Shown: positions 48,201 through 56,538, counted from the stretch's first letter. The stretch is 64,000 nt of DNA from Curtobacterium sp. MCBA15_008 (GCF_001865065.1 NZ_MJGN01000056.1:82018-146017), one strand, 5' to 3'. The notes: generated by a model from the sequence alone, not told the origin. Made by a program: numbers and translations.

Positions 48201-48243
48201 ACGTGCGGGCGGCCGCGCCGCAGCTCCGAGCGCCGCGGACGCG

Positions 48244-49476
48244 TCAGTCGTCCTCGCCGAGCAGCTCCTCGCGGACGCGCCGGATGTCCTCGAGCAGGGC
48301 CCCGATGAGCACCCAGTGCCGGGAGTTCGGCCGGATGACCTCGAGCGGTGCGGTCAGTGCGGGTTCCGACGGCGCCGGGTCCGCACCAGCGACTACCGAC
48401 GCAGCACCCGCCCCCGCCCCAGGCCCGGGTCCGGCCCCCGCCCCGGCTCGGGCTCTGAACCTCCCGAACACGGACGACACGGACGACCCGGACGACCTCG
48501 ACCCCGACCCCGACCTCGACCCCGATCCCGACCCCGACGCCCCCGACGACCCCACCTCGGACGCCGCCACCCGCGCCCCTAGCGCTCGGACGTCGGCCCC
48601 GATGCGGGCGACCTCGGTGGCGATGCTGCCGACGACCGGGTCGGAACGGAGGTCCGGCGCGGTGTTGTCGTGGATCGCCCGGGTCATGCCGGTCACGCGG
48701 GTGACGAGCACGCGCAGGTGCTCGGCGGCCGCGAGGTCCTCGTCGAGGATCGTCCGGTGCCGCCCGCCGCGCGGGTTCATGGTGAGGGACTCCCGGGCCG
48801 CGGTGAGCGAGGCCTCGGCGCGGGCGTGCTGCTGCCGGAGCGCTCGGGCCTGCAGGAGGGCCTCGTGCCAGCGGTCCCGGTCCCACCCCTCGGTGAGACC
48901 GATCGCGATCCGCTCGAACGCGACCGCGGTGTCCCGAGCGAGCCGGGCGACGGCGAGGTGCGCCGGGCCGAGCAGCACCGGCGGGACGACGACGGCGTTG
49001 ACGATGAGGGCGACGATCGCGCCGAGGACGGTCTCGAGGATCCGGTCGGCCGAGTAGTTCGGCGTCACGACGCCCGCGGTGAGCACGAGCATGCCGCTGA
49101 TTCCGACCTGCGTCGCCGAGGTCGGGGTGAGCCGGAGCCCCCACGCGATGAGGATCGCGAGCACGATGACGAGCAGCACGACCCACACCGAGTCGCCGAG
49201 CAGCAGGTGGAACCCGGTCGCGAGGATGACCCCGAGCACCACCCCGGCGCTCCGCTCGAGCCCCTTCACGAACGACTGGTTGATGCTCGGCTGGACGACG
49301 AGCAGCGCGGCGATGGCGGCGAAGGTCGGGAACGGGCCGTCGATGAGCACGCGGCAGAGCAGCACGGCGGCGACCACCGCGACCGCGGTCTTCACGACCT
49401 GCAGGAACGGCGTGCGGCTGGAGCTGCGGAGTCGCGCGACCGGGTTCACGACGTCCACGGTAGCCACGGTCCGCAC
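48244..49476 (-). CDS. FUSC-family membrane protein (aromatic-acid exporter-like)
   Basis: A 410-residue protein. The N-terminal half has about six helices in two clusters (TAVAVVAAVLLCRVL; AAIAALLVVQPSI; GVVLGVILATGF; VVLLVIVLAILIAWG; LGAIVALIVNAVVV), typical of FUSC/ArAE exporters. A cytoplasmic helical domain follows. Between about residues 305 and 375 lies a simple-sequence stretch, first Ser/Gly/Arg then Ala/Gly, encoded by GACCCC-like and GCCCCC-like repeats; the conserved end (NSRHWVLIGALLEDIRRVREELL) resumes after it. The start is uncertain: GTG 49476 is given, with other GTGs at the next 10-14 codons. It is divergent from the APH-like gene. Confidence 0.83.
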   Translation of the reverse strand: MRTVATVDVVNPVARLRSSSRTPFLQVVKTAVAVVAAVLLCRVLIDGPFPTFAAIAALLVVQPSINQSFVKGLERSAGVVLGVILATGFHLLLGDSVWVVLLVIVLAILIAWGLRLTPTSATQVGISGMLVLTAGVVTPNYSADRILETVLGAIVALIVNAVVVPPVLLGPAHLAVARLARDTAVAFERIAIGLTEGWDRDRWHEALLQARALRQQHARAEASLTAARESLTMNPRGGRHRTILDEDLAAAEHLRVLVTRVTGMTRAIHDNTAPDLRSDPVVGSIATEVARIGADVRALGARVAASEVGSSGASGSGSGSRSGSGSRSSGSSVSSVFGRFRARAGAGAGPGPGAGAGAASVVAGADPAPSEPALTAPLEVIRPNSRHWVLIGALLEDIRRVREELLGEDD

Positions 49477-49529
49477 GCCGAGCCGCGCACGAGCGCGACG
49501 AATCGTCCCCCGTCCGGTTGACTGGTCCC

Positions 49530-50774
49530 GTGTGGCCCAACCACGAACGCGTCATCCCGCAGGCCTTCGCCGGCTCCGGGACCTCCGTCGTGGCCGCACG
49601 CGCCCACTCGGTGGAGCCGTCTGGCAACGGCTACCTCTACGGGTACGAGGTGGACACCGTCGACCGGAACGGACAGCGCGCCACCGTCCTGACCTACGTC
49701 GACACCGGCGGGACCCATGACCAGAACAGCGCCATCGTCACCGATCCGGCGACGGGCGAGCCGGTGTCGGTGTGGGCGTACCCGAACGACCCCGGCCTGC
49801 CGGTGCTGCCGCAGGTGACCTACCGTGACGCGGTCGCCGAGCTCCTGACGACGCTCGGGATGCCGGTGACGAACCCGACGCTGACCGTCGCGGCCTACCG
49901 TCCGGGCAAGCGTGCCGTGGTCCGGGTCGACGCGCCGGAGGGCACGGTGTTCCTCAAGGTCGTCCGTCCGCACCGGGTCGCGCCGATCGAGAAGTCCCAC
50001 GAGCAGTTCGTGTCCGCGGGGCTGCCGGTGCCGCGCGTGCTGTCGAGCCGCGGCGACGGGCTCCTCGTCCTCGAGCGCATCCGCGGCGTGCCCGCCGGCA
50101 GCCGGATCCTCGACATCGCCGACGACCCCCGGTTCGTGGCCTCGCTCGCCGCGCTCACCGGCCGGATCGCGACGGTCCCCATGACGCAGCAGGCGCGCGC
50201 CGACGCGATGGACCACGCGGACTGGCACCGCCGCACCCTGGTGGCGGCGCTGCCGCAGGACGCCGAGGAGATCGACGCCCTGTACGACGCGATCGGCCGC
50301 CGCTCGATCGGCTGGTCGTCGGCGACGAAGCAGGTCGTGCACGGCGACCTGCACCTCGAGCAGGTCTTCGTCGACGAGGACGAGCCATGGCGCATCTCCG
50401 GGCTGCTCGACATCGACACGGCGGGCTGGGGCTTCCCGGTCCGCGACATCGGCGCCGTGGTGGCGCACCTTGTCGTCACCGGGCTCTGGCACCGGTCGCG
50501 CGGGGACGCCGAGCGCGGCGCCGCGGCGGAACGACTCGCCGACGCCGTCGCCCGCGACTGGGTCGCGCGGAACCCCGACCAGACCGACCGCATCGGCCCC
50601 GCCATCGGCGCGCAGCTCCTCGCCCACGCGGGCGGGCAGGCGACCACCGGTTCCGCGAACGGCATCCAGACCGCGGAGCAGCTCCTCGCCGCGACGCAGG
50701 CCGCCCTGGCGGACGCGGCCCCGGTCCTGCCGTCCGACGGGCTGGTCCGCCCGCGGTCCGCACCACAGGTCTGA
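49530..50774 (+). CDS. Aminoglycoside-phosphotransferase-fold kinase
   Basis: About 414 residues. The second half is an APH/choline-kinase fold: VFLKVVRP ATP-binding lysine near residue 150, catalytic VVHGDLHLEQVFV near 270, and metal site GLLDIDTAGWGFP near 290. The first 125 residues, rich in beta-strand (GYLYGYEVDTVDR, VLTYVDTGG, VWAYPNDPGLPVL), look like the small N-terminal domain seen in actinobacterial putative maltokinase/phosphotransferase proteins. The substrate is unknown; antibiotic resistance should not be assumed. Start is GTG 49530 or TTG 49518, and neither has a good ribosome site. Confidence 0.8.
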   Translation: MWPNHERVIPQAFAGSGTSVVAARAHSVEPSGNGYLYGYEVDTVDRNGQRATVLTYVDTGGTHDQNSAIVTDPATGEPVSVWAYPNDPGLPVLPQVTYRDAVAELLTTLGMPVTNPTLTVAAYRPGKRAVVRVDAPEGTVFLKVVRPHRVAPIEKSHEQFVSAGLPVPRVLSSRGDGLLVLERIRGVPAGSRILDIADDPRFVASLAALTGRIATVPMTQQARADAMDHADWHRRTLVAALPQDAEEIDALYDAIGRRSIGWSSATKQVVHGDLHLEQVFVDEDEPWRISGLLDIDTAGWGFPVRDIGAVVAHLVVTGLWHRSRGDAERGAAAERLADAVARDWVARNPDQTDRIGPAIGAQLLAHAGGQATTGSANGIQTAEQLLAATQAALADAAPVLPSDGLVRPRSAPQV

Positions 50775-50815
50775 ACCGGCTCCGCCCCGTGGGACGCACG
50801 GTGCGGGTCGGGCGC

Positions 50816-50834
50816 GCACCGTGCCTCCAGGACC
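50816..50834 (-). repeat. Dispersed motif copy (inverted) in gap
   Basis: GGTCCTGGAGGCACGGTGC on the minus strand. Its core pairs with the next copy to form a 9-bp hairpin. Confidence 0.65.
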
Positions 50835-50837
50835 GTC

Positions 50838-50856
50838 TGCCTGGAGGCGCGACTCG
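50838..50856 (+). repeat. Dispersed motif copy in gap
   Basis: TGCCTGGAGGCGCGACTCG, back to back with the inverted copy, 8-nt loop between the 9-bp arms. Confidence 0.7.
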
Positions 50857-51235
50857 CGCGGGCGACGTCGAGTCGCCTCCGTCGGTGGTCGGGGAGTAAA
50901 CTGAGCGCGCACGCACCGGATCCCCGCGTGCCGCGTCGATTCCGGACGCAGCAGTCGGTCACTTGACCGACGTGGGGAACCGGATCCGTGGTCGTCCCGA
51001 GGGGGCGTCACGTGCGTGTGACGGCGCCGGATCCCGGCGCGGACCGTCGCATGCGGCACCACCCGGTGGCCGCTACGGGAACGGCCCGCGGGACTCCACC
51101 GGACGTCCCGACACGGGGACCGGCGAAGCAGCAGGCCACGGTGGCCCGCGAGCGCCGGAGCCGTGTCAGGCACCGGTTCAGGACTTCCGCCCGATGGCGG
51201 CTCGCCCGGCACGAACGGGCGGAACAGGAGGAGCG

Positions 51236-53362
51236 TTGGCTCGATCAGGCACCCGGCGAGCAGCCGGCGGCACGCGGACCGCATCCCGCCGTACCCGGCC
51301 GCTCGACAACGACGGCGTCATCCCCGTCCTCGCGCGCGCCGTGCGCGAGGTCGAGGCGGCCGCGCAGCGCGGCCCGCTCAAGGCGTCGAACCGCTCGAAG
51401 TTCCAGGCGGTCGCCCTGCTCATGCGCGAGGAACGCGCACGGGTGAAGGCCGACCCGGAGCTCACCGACTCGCAGCGCGCCGAGCAGCTCAAGCGGCTCG
51501 ACGGCGTCGCCACCATCCTCGCGAAGACCGCAGCGCGGGACACCAGCGTGATCCAGCTCCTCACCGAAGAGGCGTCGATGAGCGAGGCGACCCGCACGGT
51601 CAAGCGCGACATGATGATCGCCGGCGGCATGGAACTGCAGCCGGAGGAGCTCGTCATCGCCGCCGAGCCGTCGCCCTCGGTCGAGACCCCGGTGCGCTCC
51701 GTCGTGCCGCAGGCCGTCGTGCAGCGCCAGCTCGCCAACCCGTTCCTGCCGCCGGACTTCGCGCTCGCCGACCAGCCCGTCGCACACCCGCGTCGCCTGG
51801 CGAACTGGGAGCTGTTCGGCCCGCTGTTCAAGTCCTTCGAGTACGGCGCGGGCGGGGGAGCGGCGACGATGCCGCTGCCGGAGCCCACGACGCTGCACTC
51901 CCGGTCGGGCACCACGCTCATGAAGCACCAGGCGGAGCTCATCGCGTCCGCGGAGCAGGGCCACCGCACGTTCCTGCTCGCCGACGAGCCGGGCCTCGGC
52001 AAGACCGCGCAGTCGCTCCTCGCGGCCGACGCCGCGAACGCGTTCCCGCTGCTCGTCGTCGTGCCGAACGTCGTCAAGACGAACTGGGCGCGCGAGGCCG
52101 AGCGCTGGGTGCCGAACCGCCGCGCCACCGTCATCCACGGGGACGGCGACGACCTCGACGGGTTCGCCGACATCGTCATCGTGAACTACGAGATCCTCGA
52201 CCGGCACGTCGGCTGGCTCGGGGCCTTCGGGTTCAAGGGCATGGTCGTCGACGAGGCGCACTTCATCAAGAACAAGGACTCGCAGCGGTCGCGGTTCGTG
52301 CTGCAGCTCGCCGAGAAGATCCGGCAGCGCACCTCGGCACCGCTGCTGATGGCCCTCACCGGGACGCCGCTCATCAACTCCGTCGAGGACTTCCGCACGA
52401 TCTGGGAGTACCTCGGCTGGATCGACGACAAGAAGCCGCGCGCGAAGCTCATGAACGAGCTCGAGGAGATCGGCCTCACGCCGGCCGACCCGGGCTTCTT
52501 CGTCGAGGCGCGCAAGGCCGTCATCGACCAGGGCATCGTCCGACGCCGCAAGGTCGACGTCGCCGCGGACATCCCGGCACGCCGGATCGCCGACATCCCC
52601 GTCGAGCTCGACGGCGACGAGGGCCGCTCCATCCGCGACGCCGAGCGCGAGCTCACCGCGAAGCTCGTCAAGCGGTACCACCAGGCGCTCGACGCCCGGA
52701 CCGGGCAGGACCCGGTGGTCGGCATCGACCACAAGCTCGTCCGACAGGTCGCCCGCTGGGAGCTCGAGGACCAGGACGCCTCGTCGACCGGCGAGAACGT
52801 GTTCTCGATGGTCCGTCGGATCGGCCGTGCCAAGGCCCAGCTCGCGGCGGACTACGCCGCGCAGCTCGCGTCGAACGTCGGCAAGGTCGTGTTCTTCGCG
52901 AAGCACCTCGACGTCATGGACCAGGCGGAGGAGGTCTTCGCACGCCGGGGCCTCCGCACCGCGACGGTCCGCGGCGACCAGACGCCGACGCAGCGCACCG
53001 CCGAGATCGACTCCTTCGTGAACGACCCCGACGTCGCCGTCATCGTCTGCTCGCTGACCGCGGCGGGCGTCGGCCTCAACCTGCAGGTGTCGTCGAACGT
53101 CGTGCTCGCCGAGCTGTCGTGGACGTCGGCGGAGCAGACCCAGGCGATCGACCGCGTGCACCGCATCGGGCAGGAGGAGCCGGTCACCGCGTGGCGGATC
53201 ATCGCCGCGCAGACGATCGACACCAAGATCGCCGAGCTCATCGACTCGAAGGCGTCCCTGGCCGCGCGCGCGCTCGACGGCTCGGACGAGGAGCTCGTCG
53301 ACTCGGGCGACATCCAGCTCGACGCCATGGCGGCGCTGCTGACCGAGGCGCTCGGGGGCTAG
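51236..53362 (+). CDS. SNF2-family DNA-dependent ATPase/helicase
   Basis: A 708-residue SF2 ATPase. A basic N-tail and a helical 150-residue region precede the motor. Motifs: Q-like KHQAELIASA, Walker A DEPGLGKTAQS (near 255), Ia VVVPNVVKTNW, DExH-type box VVDEAHFIKN, III LTGTPLINS, then the C-lobe with VFFAKHLDVMD, AAGVGLNLQ and VI QAIDRVHRIGQ. Such proteins move along DNA and remodel bound proteins or aid repair. The TTG at 51236 is chosen because AGGAGGAG (51226-51233) stands just before it and the part further left reads as non-protein. The C-terminal end is short and acidic. It is not linked to restriction or defence genes here. Confidence 0.9.
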   Translation: MARSGTRRAAGGTRTASRRTRPLDNDGVIPVLARAVREVEAAAQRGPLKASNRSKFQAVALLMREERARVKADPELTDSQRAEQLKRLDGVATILAKTAARDTSVIQLLTEEASMSEATRTVKRDMMIAGGMELQPEELVIAAEPSPSVETPVRSVVPQAVVQRQLANPFLPPDFALADQPVAHPRRLANWELFGPLFKSFEYGAGGGAATMPLPEPTTLHSRSGTTLMKHQAELIASAEQGHRTFLLADEPGLGKTAQSLLAADAANAFPLLVVVPNVVKTNWAREAERWVPNRRATVIHGDGDDLDGFADIVIVNYEILDRHVGWLGAFGFKGMVVDEAHFIKNKDSQRSRFVLQLAEKIRQRTSAPLLMALTGTPLINSVEDFRTIWEYLGWIDDKKPRAKLMNELEEIGLTPADPGFFVEARKAVIDQGIVRRRKVDVAADIPARRIADIPVELDGDEGRSIRDAERELTAKLVKRYHQALDARTGQDPVVGIDHKLVRQVARWELEDQDASSTGENVFSMVRRIGRAKAQLAADYAAQLASNVGKVVFFAKHLDVMDQAEEVFARRGLRTATVRGDQTPTQRTAEIDSFVNDPDVAVIVCSLTAAGVGLNLQVSSNVVLAELSWTSAEQTQAIDRVHRIGQEEPVTAWRIIAAQTIDTKIAELIDSKASLAARALDGSDEELVDSGDIQLDAMAALLTEALGG

Positions 53363-53441
53363 TCCCGCGGTGCGCGCTGCGCTGCCTGGCGCCGCCCGGC
53401 GCGGCGCTGATGCCGCCGGCGTGGCTCTGGCTCCGCCCGTT

Positions 53442-53501
53442 GCACCCCCGTACGAACATCGCGCCCCGTAGCTACGGGGCGCGATGTTCGTACGGGGGTG
53501 C
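53442..53501. terminator. Perfect 60-bp palindrome between convergent genes
   Basis: The left half 53442-53471 and right half 53472-53501 are exact reverse complements, with TAGCTA at the centre. It lies between the convergent SNF2 and mycoredoxin genes. It lacks a U-tract, but its RNA would be a 29-30-bp hairpin on either strand. As DNA it could extrude as a cruciform. Confidence 0.8.
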
Positions 53502-53507
53502 GTGGAG

Positions 53508-53780
53508 TCAGATGCGCGACTGGACCTCGGCGAGCGACGGGTTCGTCGCGGTGCTGCCGTCGGGGAACACCAGCGTCGGCACGGTCTGGTTGCCGCCGTT
53601 GACCTCGGCCACGAGCTCCGCCGTGCCCGGGGTCTGCTCGATGTCGACCTCGGTGTACGGCACGCCGGCCTTCGACATCTGGTTCTTCAGGCGTGCGCAG
53701 TACCCACACCAGGTGGTCGTGAACATGGTGACGCCGCCGGCTTCCGGCACGAACGCGTCGCGGGTGATCGTCTCGCTCAT
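53508..53780 (-). CDS. Glutaredoxin-like / mycoredoxin
   Basis: A 90-residue thioredoxin-fold protein with redox motif CGYC in MFTTTWCGYCARLKNQM, and TVPTLVFPDGS with the cis-Pro. Length and the CGYC form match actinobacterial mycoredoxin, which reduces mycothiol-mixed disulfides. A roughly 15-residue extension precedes the first strand. The ATG at 53780 is used. It is divergent from the PadR gene across 66 bp. Mycothiol use is inferred from the family and lineage. Confidence 0.88.
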   Translation of the reverse strand: MSETITRDAFVPEAGGVTMFTTTWCGYCARLKNQMSKAGVPYTEVDIEQTPGTAELVAEVNGGNQTVPTLVFPDGSTATNPSLAEVQSRI

Positions 53781-53823
53781 GGCCTCAGGCTAACTCGTCC
53801 TGCTGGGGGTCTTGTGCGGCTTA

Positions 53824-53835
53824 ATCTACATAGAT
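53824..53835. promoter_or_regulatory. AT-rich inverted repeat, likely PadR operator
   Basis: ATCTA-CA-TAGAT, 11 bp before the PadR start and strongly AT-rich against the background. Such dyads next to padR genes are usual autoregulation sites. The TAATCT/TAGATA stretch may also serve as the -10. Confidence 0.6.
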
Positions 53836-53846
53836 AGGTTGAGAGC

Positions 53847-54185
53847 ATGCAACCGATCCAGCGCGTGACGGCACCCACGCTCGACGTGCTCGACGCCCTG
53901 CTCTCGAGCGACGGACCCGTGTGGGGCCTGCTCGTGATCAAGGCCACCGGGCGACAGGCGGGCACGGTGTACCCGATCCTCGAACGACTCGAGCGGCAGG
54001 GGTGGATCCGGTCGTCGTGGGACGACGACGCGGACCGGTCCGGACCGCGTCGTCGGCTCTACGAGTTCACGGCCGACGGTGTCGAAGCCGCCCGGAGCCT
54101 CGTGGCCGAGCGACAGACCGACGCTGCCGGGGCAGCCCGGCCCTCCCGTCCCGCACGCCCGAGCGGCCGGCCGGTGACCTCGTGA
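53847..54185 (+). CDS. PadR-family transcriptional regulator
   Basis: A 112-residue winged-helix regulator. The core has LDVLDALLSSDGPVWGLLVI, then GRQAGTVYPILERLERQGWI (recognition helix), and the wing RRRLYEFTADGVEAAR. The C-terminal dimer helix of longer PadR proteins is reduced to a short basic/Pro tail. ATG at 53847 follows a GGTTGAGAG stretch. It overlaps the next gene as GTGA and so leads a three-gene operon with a membrane protein and a CYTH-CHAD protein. It probably represses this operon through the dyad just upstream. Confidence 0.9.
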   Translation: MQPIQRVTAPTLDVLDALLSSDGPVWGLLVIKATGRQAGTVYPILERLERQGWIRSSWDDDADRSGPRRRLYEFTADGVEAARSLVAERQTDAAGAARPSRPARPSGRPVTS

Positions 54186-54994
54186 GCGCCCTCGACCGGC
54201 TCCTCGTGGACGCGGCCGTCGCCGTGTCGCCCGCCGCACACCGGACCGCCCGCCGAGAACAGTGGGCCGCCGACGTCCGCGACGCGCACGAACTCGACCT
54301 GTCGCCGACCGCGCTCGCGTTCGGTGCGCTGACCACCGCGCTGTTCCACCGACGCGCGGGCCACCGATCCACCTGGGGGGAATCCATGACCGCACCACCG
54401 CTCGACGTCCGGCCCGCGCCCCACACGATCCGCACGGTGCCCGTGTTGGTCGTCGTCGCGCTCCTGTCGCTCGTCGCCGCCGGTGCCTGGCTGATCCTCC
54501 AGCCGAACTACGGGTACGAGAGCGACGCCGATCGGGTCGTCGGCACGGCGGGACTCTGGACGCTGGTGTTCATCGTGCCCGGTGCGGCGACGACGCTGGC
54601 AGCGCTCGCGCTCCGCACCCCGATCGGCCGGCGACGTGTCGGGGCGAGCATGATCGCCGCCGCGACCGTGACCGGCGTGCTCGCCCCGCTGACCACGGTG
54701 ACCGCGGCGTTCCCGCTCCCGACGATCCCGTTGTTCCTCGCGCTCGCGGGCTGGCTCGTCGCCGTCCGGGCTCGGGGTTGGACGTGGTCCCTCGCCCTTG
54801 TGCCCGTCCTGGCCCTGGCGCTCGACTGGAGCGGCACCATGTACCAGCTCCTGCCGGTCCGGTGGAGCCCGTTCATCGTCGGGATGCCCGCGATGTCGGT
54901 GATCGTCGCCGGGGTGATCGCGAGCCGGTTCTCCACAGATGCACCCGCCAGGGTCGAGCAGCACCCGGAAGCCCTGGTAGACAAGAGCGCGTGA
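54182..54994 (+). CDS. PadR-linked integral membrane protein
   Basis: A 270-residue protein. The first 65 residues are soluble and helical (DRLLVDAAVAVSPAAHRTARREQWAADV), as in proteins co-encoded with PadR. About six helices follow (VLVVVALLSLVAAGAWLIL; LWTLVFIVPGAATTLAALAL; MIAAATVTGVLAPL; IPLFLALAGWLVAV; SLALVPVLALAL; MPAMSVIVAGVIASRF). No catalytic motif. GTG 54182 overlaps the padR stop, and the end overlaps the CYTH-CHAD start (GTGA). PadR plus membrane-protein pairs often serve envelope-stress sensing; that role is inference. Confidence 0.82.
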   Translation: MSALDRLLVDAAVAVSPAAHRTARREQWAADVRDAHELDLSPTALAFGALTTALFHRRAGHRSTWGESMTAPPLDVRPAPHTIRTVPVLVVVALLSLVAAGAWLILQPNYGYESDADRVVGTAGLWTLVFIVPGAATTLAALALRTPIGRRRVGASMIAAATVTGVLAPLTTVTAAFPLPTIPLFLALAGWLVAVRARGWTWSLALVPVLALALDWSGTMYQLLPVRWSPFIVGMPAMSVIVAGVIASRFSTDAPARVEQHPEALVDKSA

Positions 54995-56523
54995 GCGACA
55001 CGCACCTCGAGATCGAGCGAACCTACGACCTGCCCGAGGGCGGTGCCCTCCCCGACCTGATCGGCGTCGGCGGCATCCTCCGTACCGACCACCAGGACCC
55101 CTTCGAACTCGACGCGACCTACTGGGACACCGAGCGCTACGACCTGGTGGCCGCGCGGGTGACCGTTCGCCGACGCACCGGGGGACCGGACGCGGCCTGG
55201 CACATCAAGCGCTCCGAGTCGGACACGATCCGGCACGAGCAGCACTTCCCGCTCACCGACGACGCCGACGCCGTGCCGGACGAGGTCCTCGCCGCGCTGT
55301 TCACCGAACGCCGTGGCCGCGGGCTCCGTCCGGTCGTGCGCATCACGACGACCCGCACCGTCACTCGCCTCCTCGACGAGGACGGCGACCAGATCGCCGA
55401 GCTCGCCGACGACCAGGTCACCGCGCGGCGCCTCGACGACGACGCCCCGGAGACGCCGCGGACCTGGCGCGAGGTCGAGGTCGAGACCGTCGGCGGTGTC
55501 GACCCGCAGGTGGCGCACGAGCTCTTCGCCGCCCTCGACGGTCGGTTCGCCGCGGTCGGCGCCGGCCCGGCGGCTGTCTCGTCGAAGCTCGCCCGCGGTC
55601 TGGACGGCGCGCCCGCAGCGCGCCTCCGGTCGGCCGAGAAGCCCGAGAAGGGCACCGCGGCACGCGCGCTCACCAAGCGGCTGCGCAAGCTCCGGTCGGG
55701 ACTCCTCGAACAAGAGGCCCTGCTCCGGTCCGGCGGGGAGGCGGACCTCCGCGAGACGGCCGAGATCGCACTCGGCCTCGCCGCGGTGACCGGTTCGTAC
55801 CGGCCCGCGTTCCCGGCGACCGAGACCGTCGACCGCGCGGTCGAGGCGGCCGAGGGGCTGGCGGCGGTGACCGCTCGTGCCGCACTGGCCGACTACCTCG
55901 TCGAGCGCCTGCCGCGGGCGTCGACCCCGGCGCAGGACTCCCTGGTGGACGCCATGACGCGGGAACGCATCCTCGCCGCCACCCGGGAGCGCCGCGCCGT
56001 GGCCGTGCGCGACGTCGTCGCGTTCCTGCACGGTGAACCGTTCCTCGAACTGCTCGACGTGCTCGACGACGCCGTGGAGCGGCCGGAGCCGACCGCGTGG
56101 GCGCTGCGCTCCCCGAAGAAGGTCGCGCAGGACGTCTCCGCGGTCGAGAAGCCCCGCGTGCGAGAGCTCGTCCGCGATGCCGTGGGCGAGGACGACGAGA
56201 CCACCGCCGTGCTCGAACGGGAGACCGCTGCGCGCGAGGCGACCGAGCTCGCATGGCGTGCGGCGACCCGTGCCCGCAAGGCGATGGACGTGCTGCGGGA
56301 CGATGCGTTCCCGCATGCGCTGTGGACCCGCATCGGCGACGCGGCCGACGTCCTCACCGAGCGGGTGCGGTCGCTGCACGCGCTCGACGTGCTCCGGGTG
56401 CACTCCGGCATCGCCGAGCGTGGCGGCGAGGGCACCTTCGGGTACGGCGTGCTCGCCGGTGACCGGGTCCGGCTGGCCGAGGAGTCCTACGACGAGGCGG
56501 TGCAGGCGCTCAACCGCGTGTGA
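54991..56523 (+). CDS. CYTH and CHAD domain protein (inorganic triphosphatase/polyphosphate-linked)
   Basis: A 510-residue two-domain protein. The CYTH domain (about 1-205) starts with LEIERTYDLP, a version of the ExExK motif with Arg at the last place. It keeps a tunnel of charged residues such as VTVRRRTGGPDAAWHIKR and WREVEVETV. The CHAD domain (about 225-510) is helical and rich in conserved Arg/His/Lys (LTKRLRKLRSGLL, ATRARKAMDVLR), a known polyphosphate-binding fold. CYTH-CHAD proteins hydrolyse triphosphate and localise to polyP. GTG 54991 overlaps the membrane-protein stop. Third gene of the PadR operon; it ends 15 bp before a convergent gene. Confidence 0.92.
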   Translation: MSDTHLEIERTYDLPEGGALPDLIGVGGILRTDHQDPFELDATYWDTERYDLVAARVTVRRRTGGPDAAWHIKRSESDTIRHEQHFPLTDDADAVPDEVLAALFTERRGRGLRPVVRITTTRTVTRLLDEDGDQIAELADDQVTARRLDDDAPETPRTWREVEVETVGGVDPQVAHELFAALDGRFAAVGAGPAAVSSKLARGLDGAPAARLRSAEKPEKGTAARALTKRLRKLRSGLLEQEALLRSGGEADLRETAEIALGLAAVTGSYRPAFPATETVDRAVEAAEGLAAVTARAALADYLVERLPRASTPAQDSLVDAMTRERILAATRERRAVAVRDVVAFLHGEPFLELLDVLDDAVERPEPTAWALRSPKKVAQDVSAVEKPRVRELVRDAVGEDDETTAVLERETAAREATELAWRAATRARKAMDVLRDDAFPHALWTRIGDAADVLTERVRSLHALDVLRVHSGIAERGGEGTFGYGVLAGDRVRLAEESYDEAVQALNRV

Positions 56524-56538
56524 GCACCGGGCTGCGGC

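Larger units (their letters stand above)
50775..51235 (+). other. 461-bp structured gap upstream of the SNF2 gene
   Basis: No gene is supported here. Three hairpins follow each other directly: 50796-50805 with 50815-50824 (10 bp), 50823-50831 with 50840-50848 (9 bp, made of two inverted motif copies), and 50849-50856 with 50869-50876 (8 bp). A TAAACT -10-like box is at 50897-50902. Further perfect stems lie downstream at 50954-50961/50964-50971, 51006-51011/51018-51023 and 51024-51030/51034-51040. CCGGATCC occurs three times (50916, 50980, 51027). This could be a terminator cluster followed by a long folded 5' leader, or a small RNA. Confidence 0.5.

Noticed and set aside
47104-49627. Long open frames across the tandem repeat on both strands
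   Set aside because: They arise from the GC-rich repeat with a period divisible by three. They are Arg/Pro/Ala-rich, lack ribosome sites, conflict with each other and overlap the FUSC and regulator genes.
49530-50774. Aminoglycoside resistance gene
   Set aside because: Only the kinase fold is shown. The N-terminal domain and context do not fit resistance enzymes, so no drug should be named.
50941-51045. c-di-AMP (ydaO-type) or other known riboswitch upstream of the SNF2 gene
   Set aside because: Short GGGGAACC-like similarity only. I could not match the conserved core, and the downstream gene is not a usual target.
50775-51235. RNase P RNA, tmRNA or SRP RNA
   Set aside because: None of the conserved sequence marks of these RNAs is present.
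50963-51235. N-terminal extension of the SNF2 protein to an ATG-type start at 50963
   Set aside because: The added 91 residues are low-complexity Arg/Gly/Pro, whereas TTG 51236 has a strong ribosome site.
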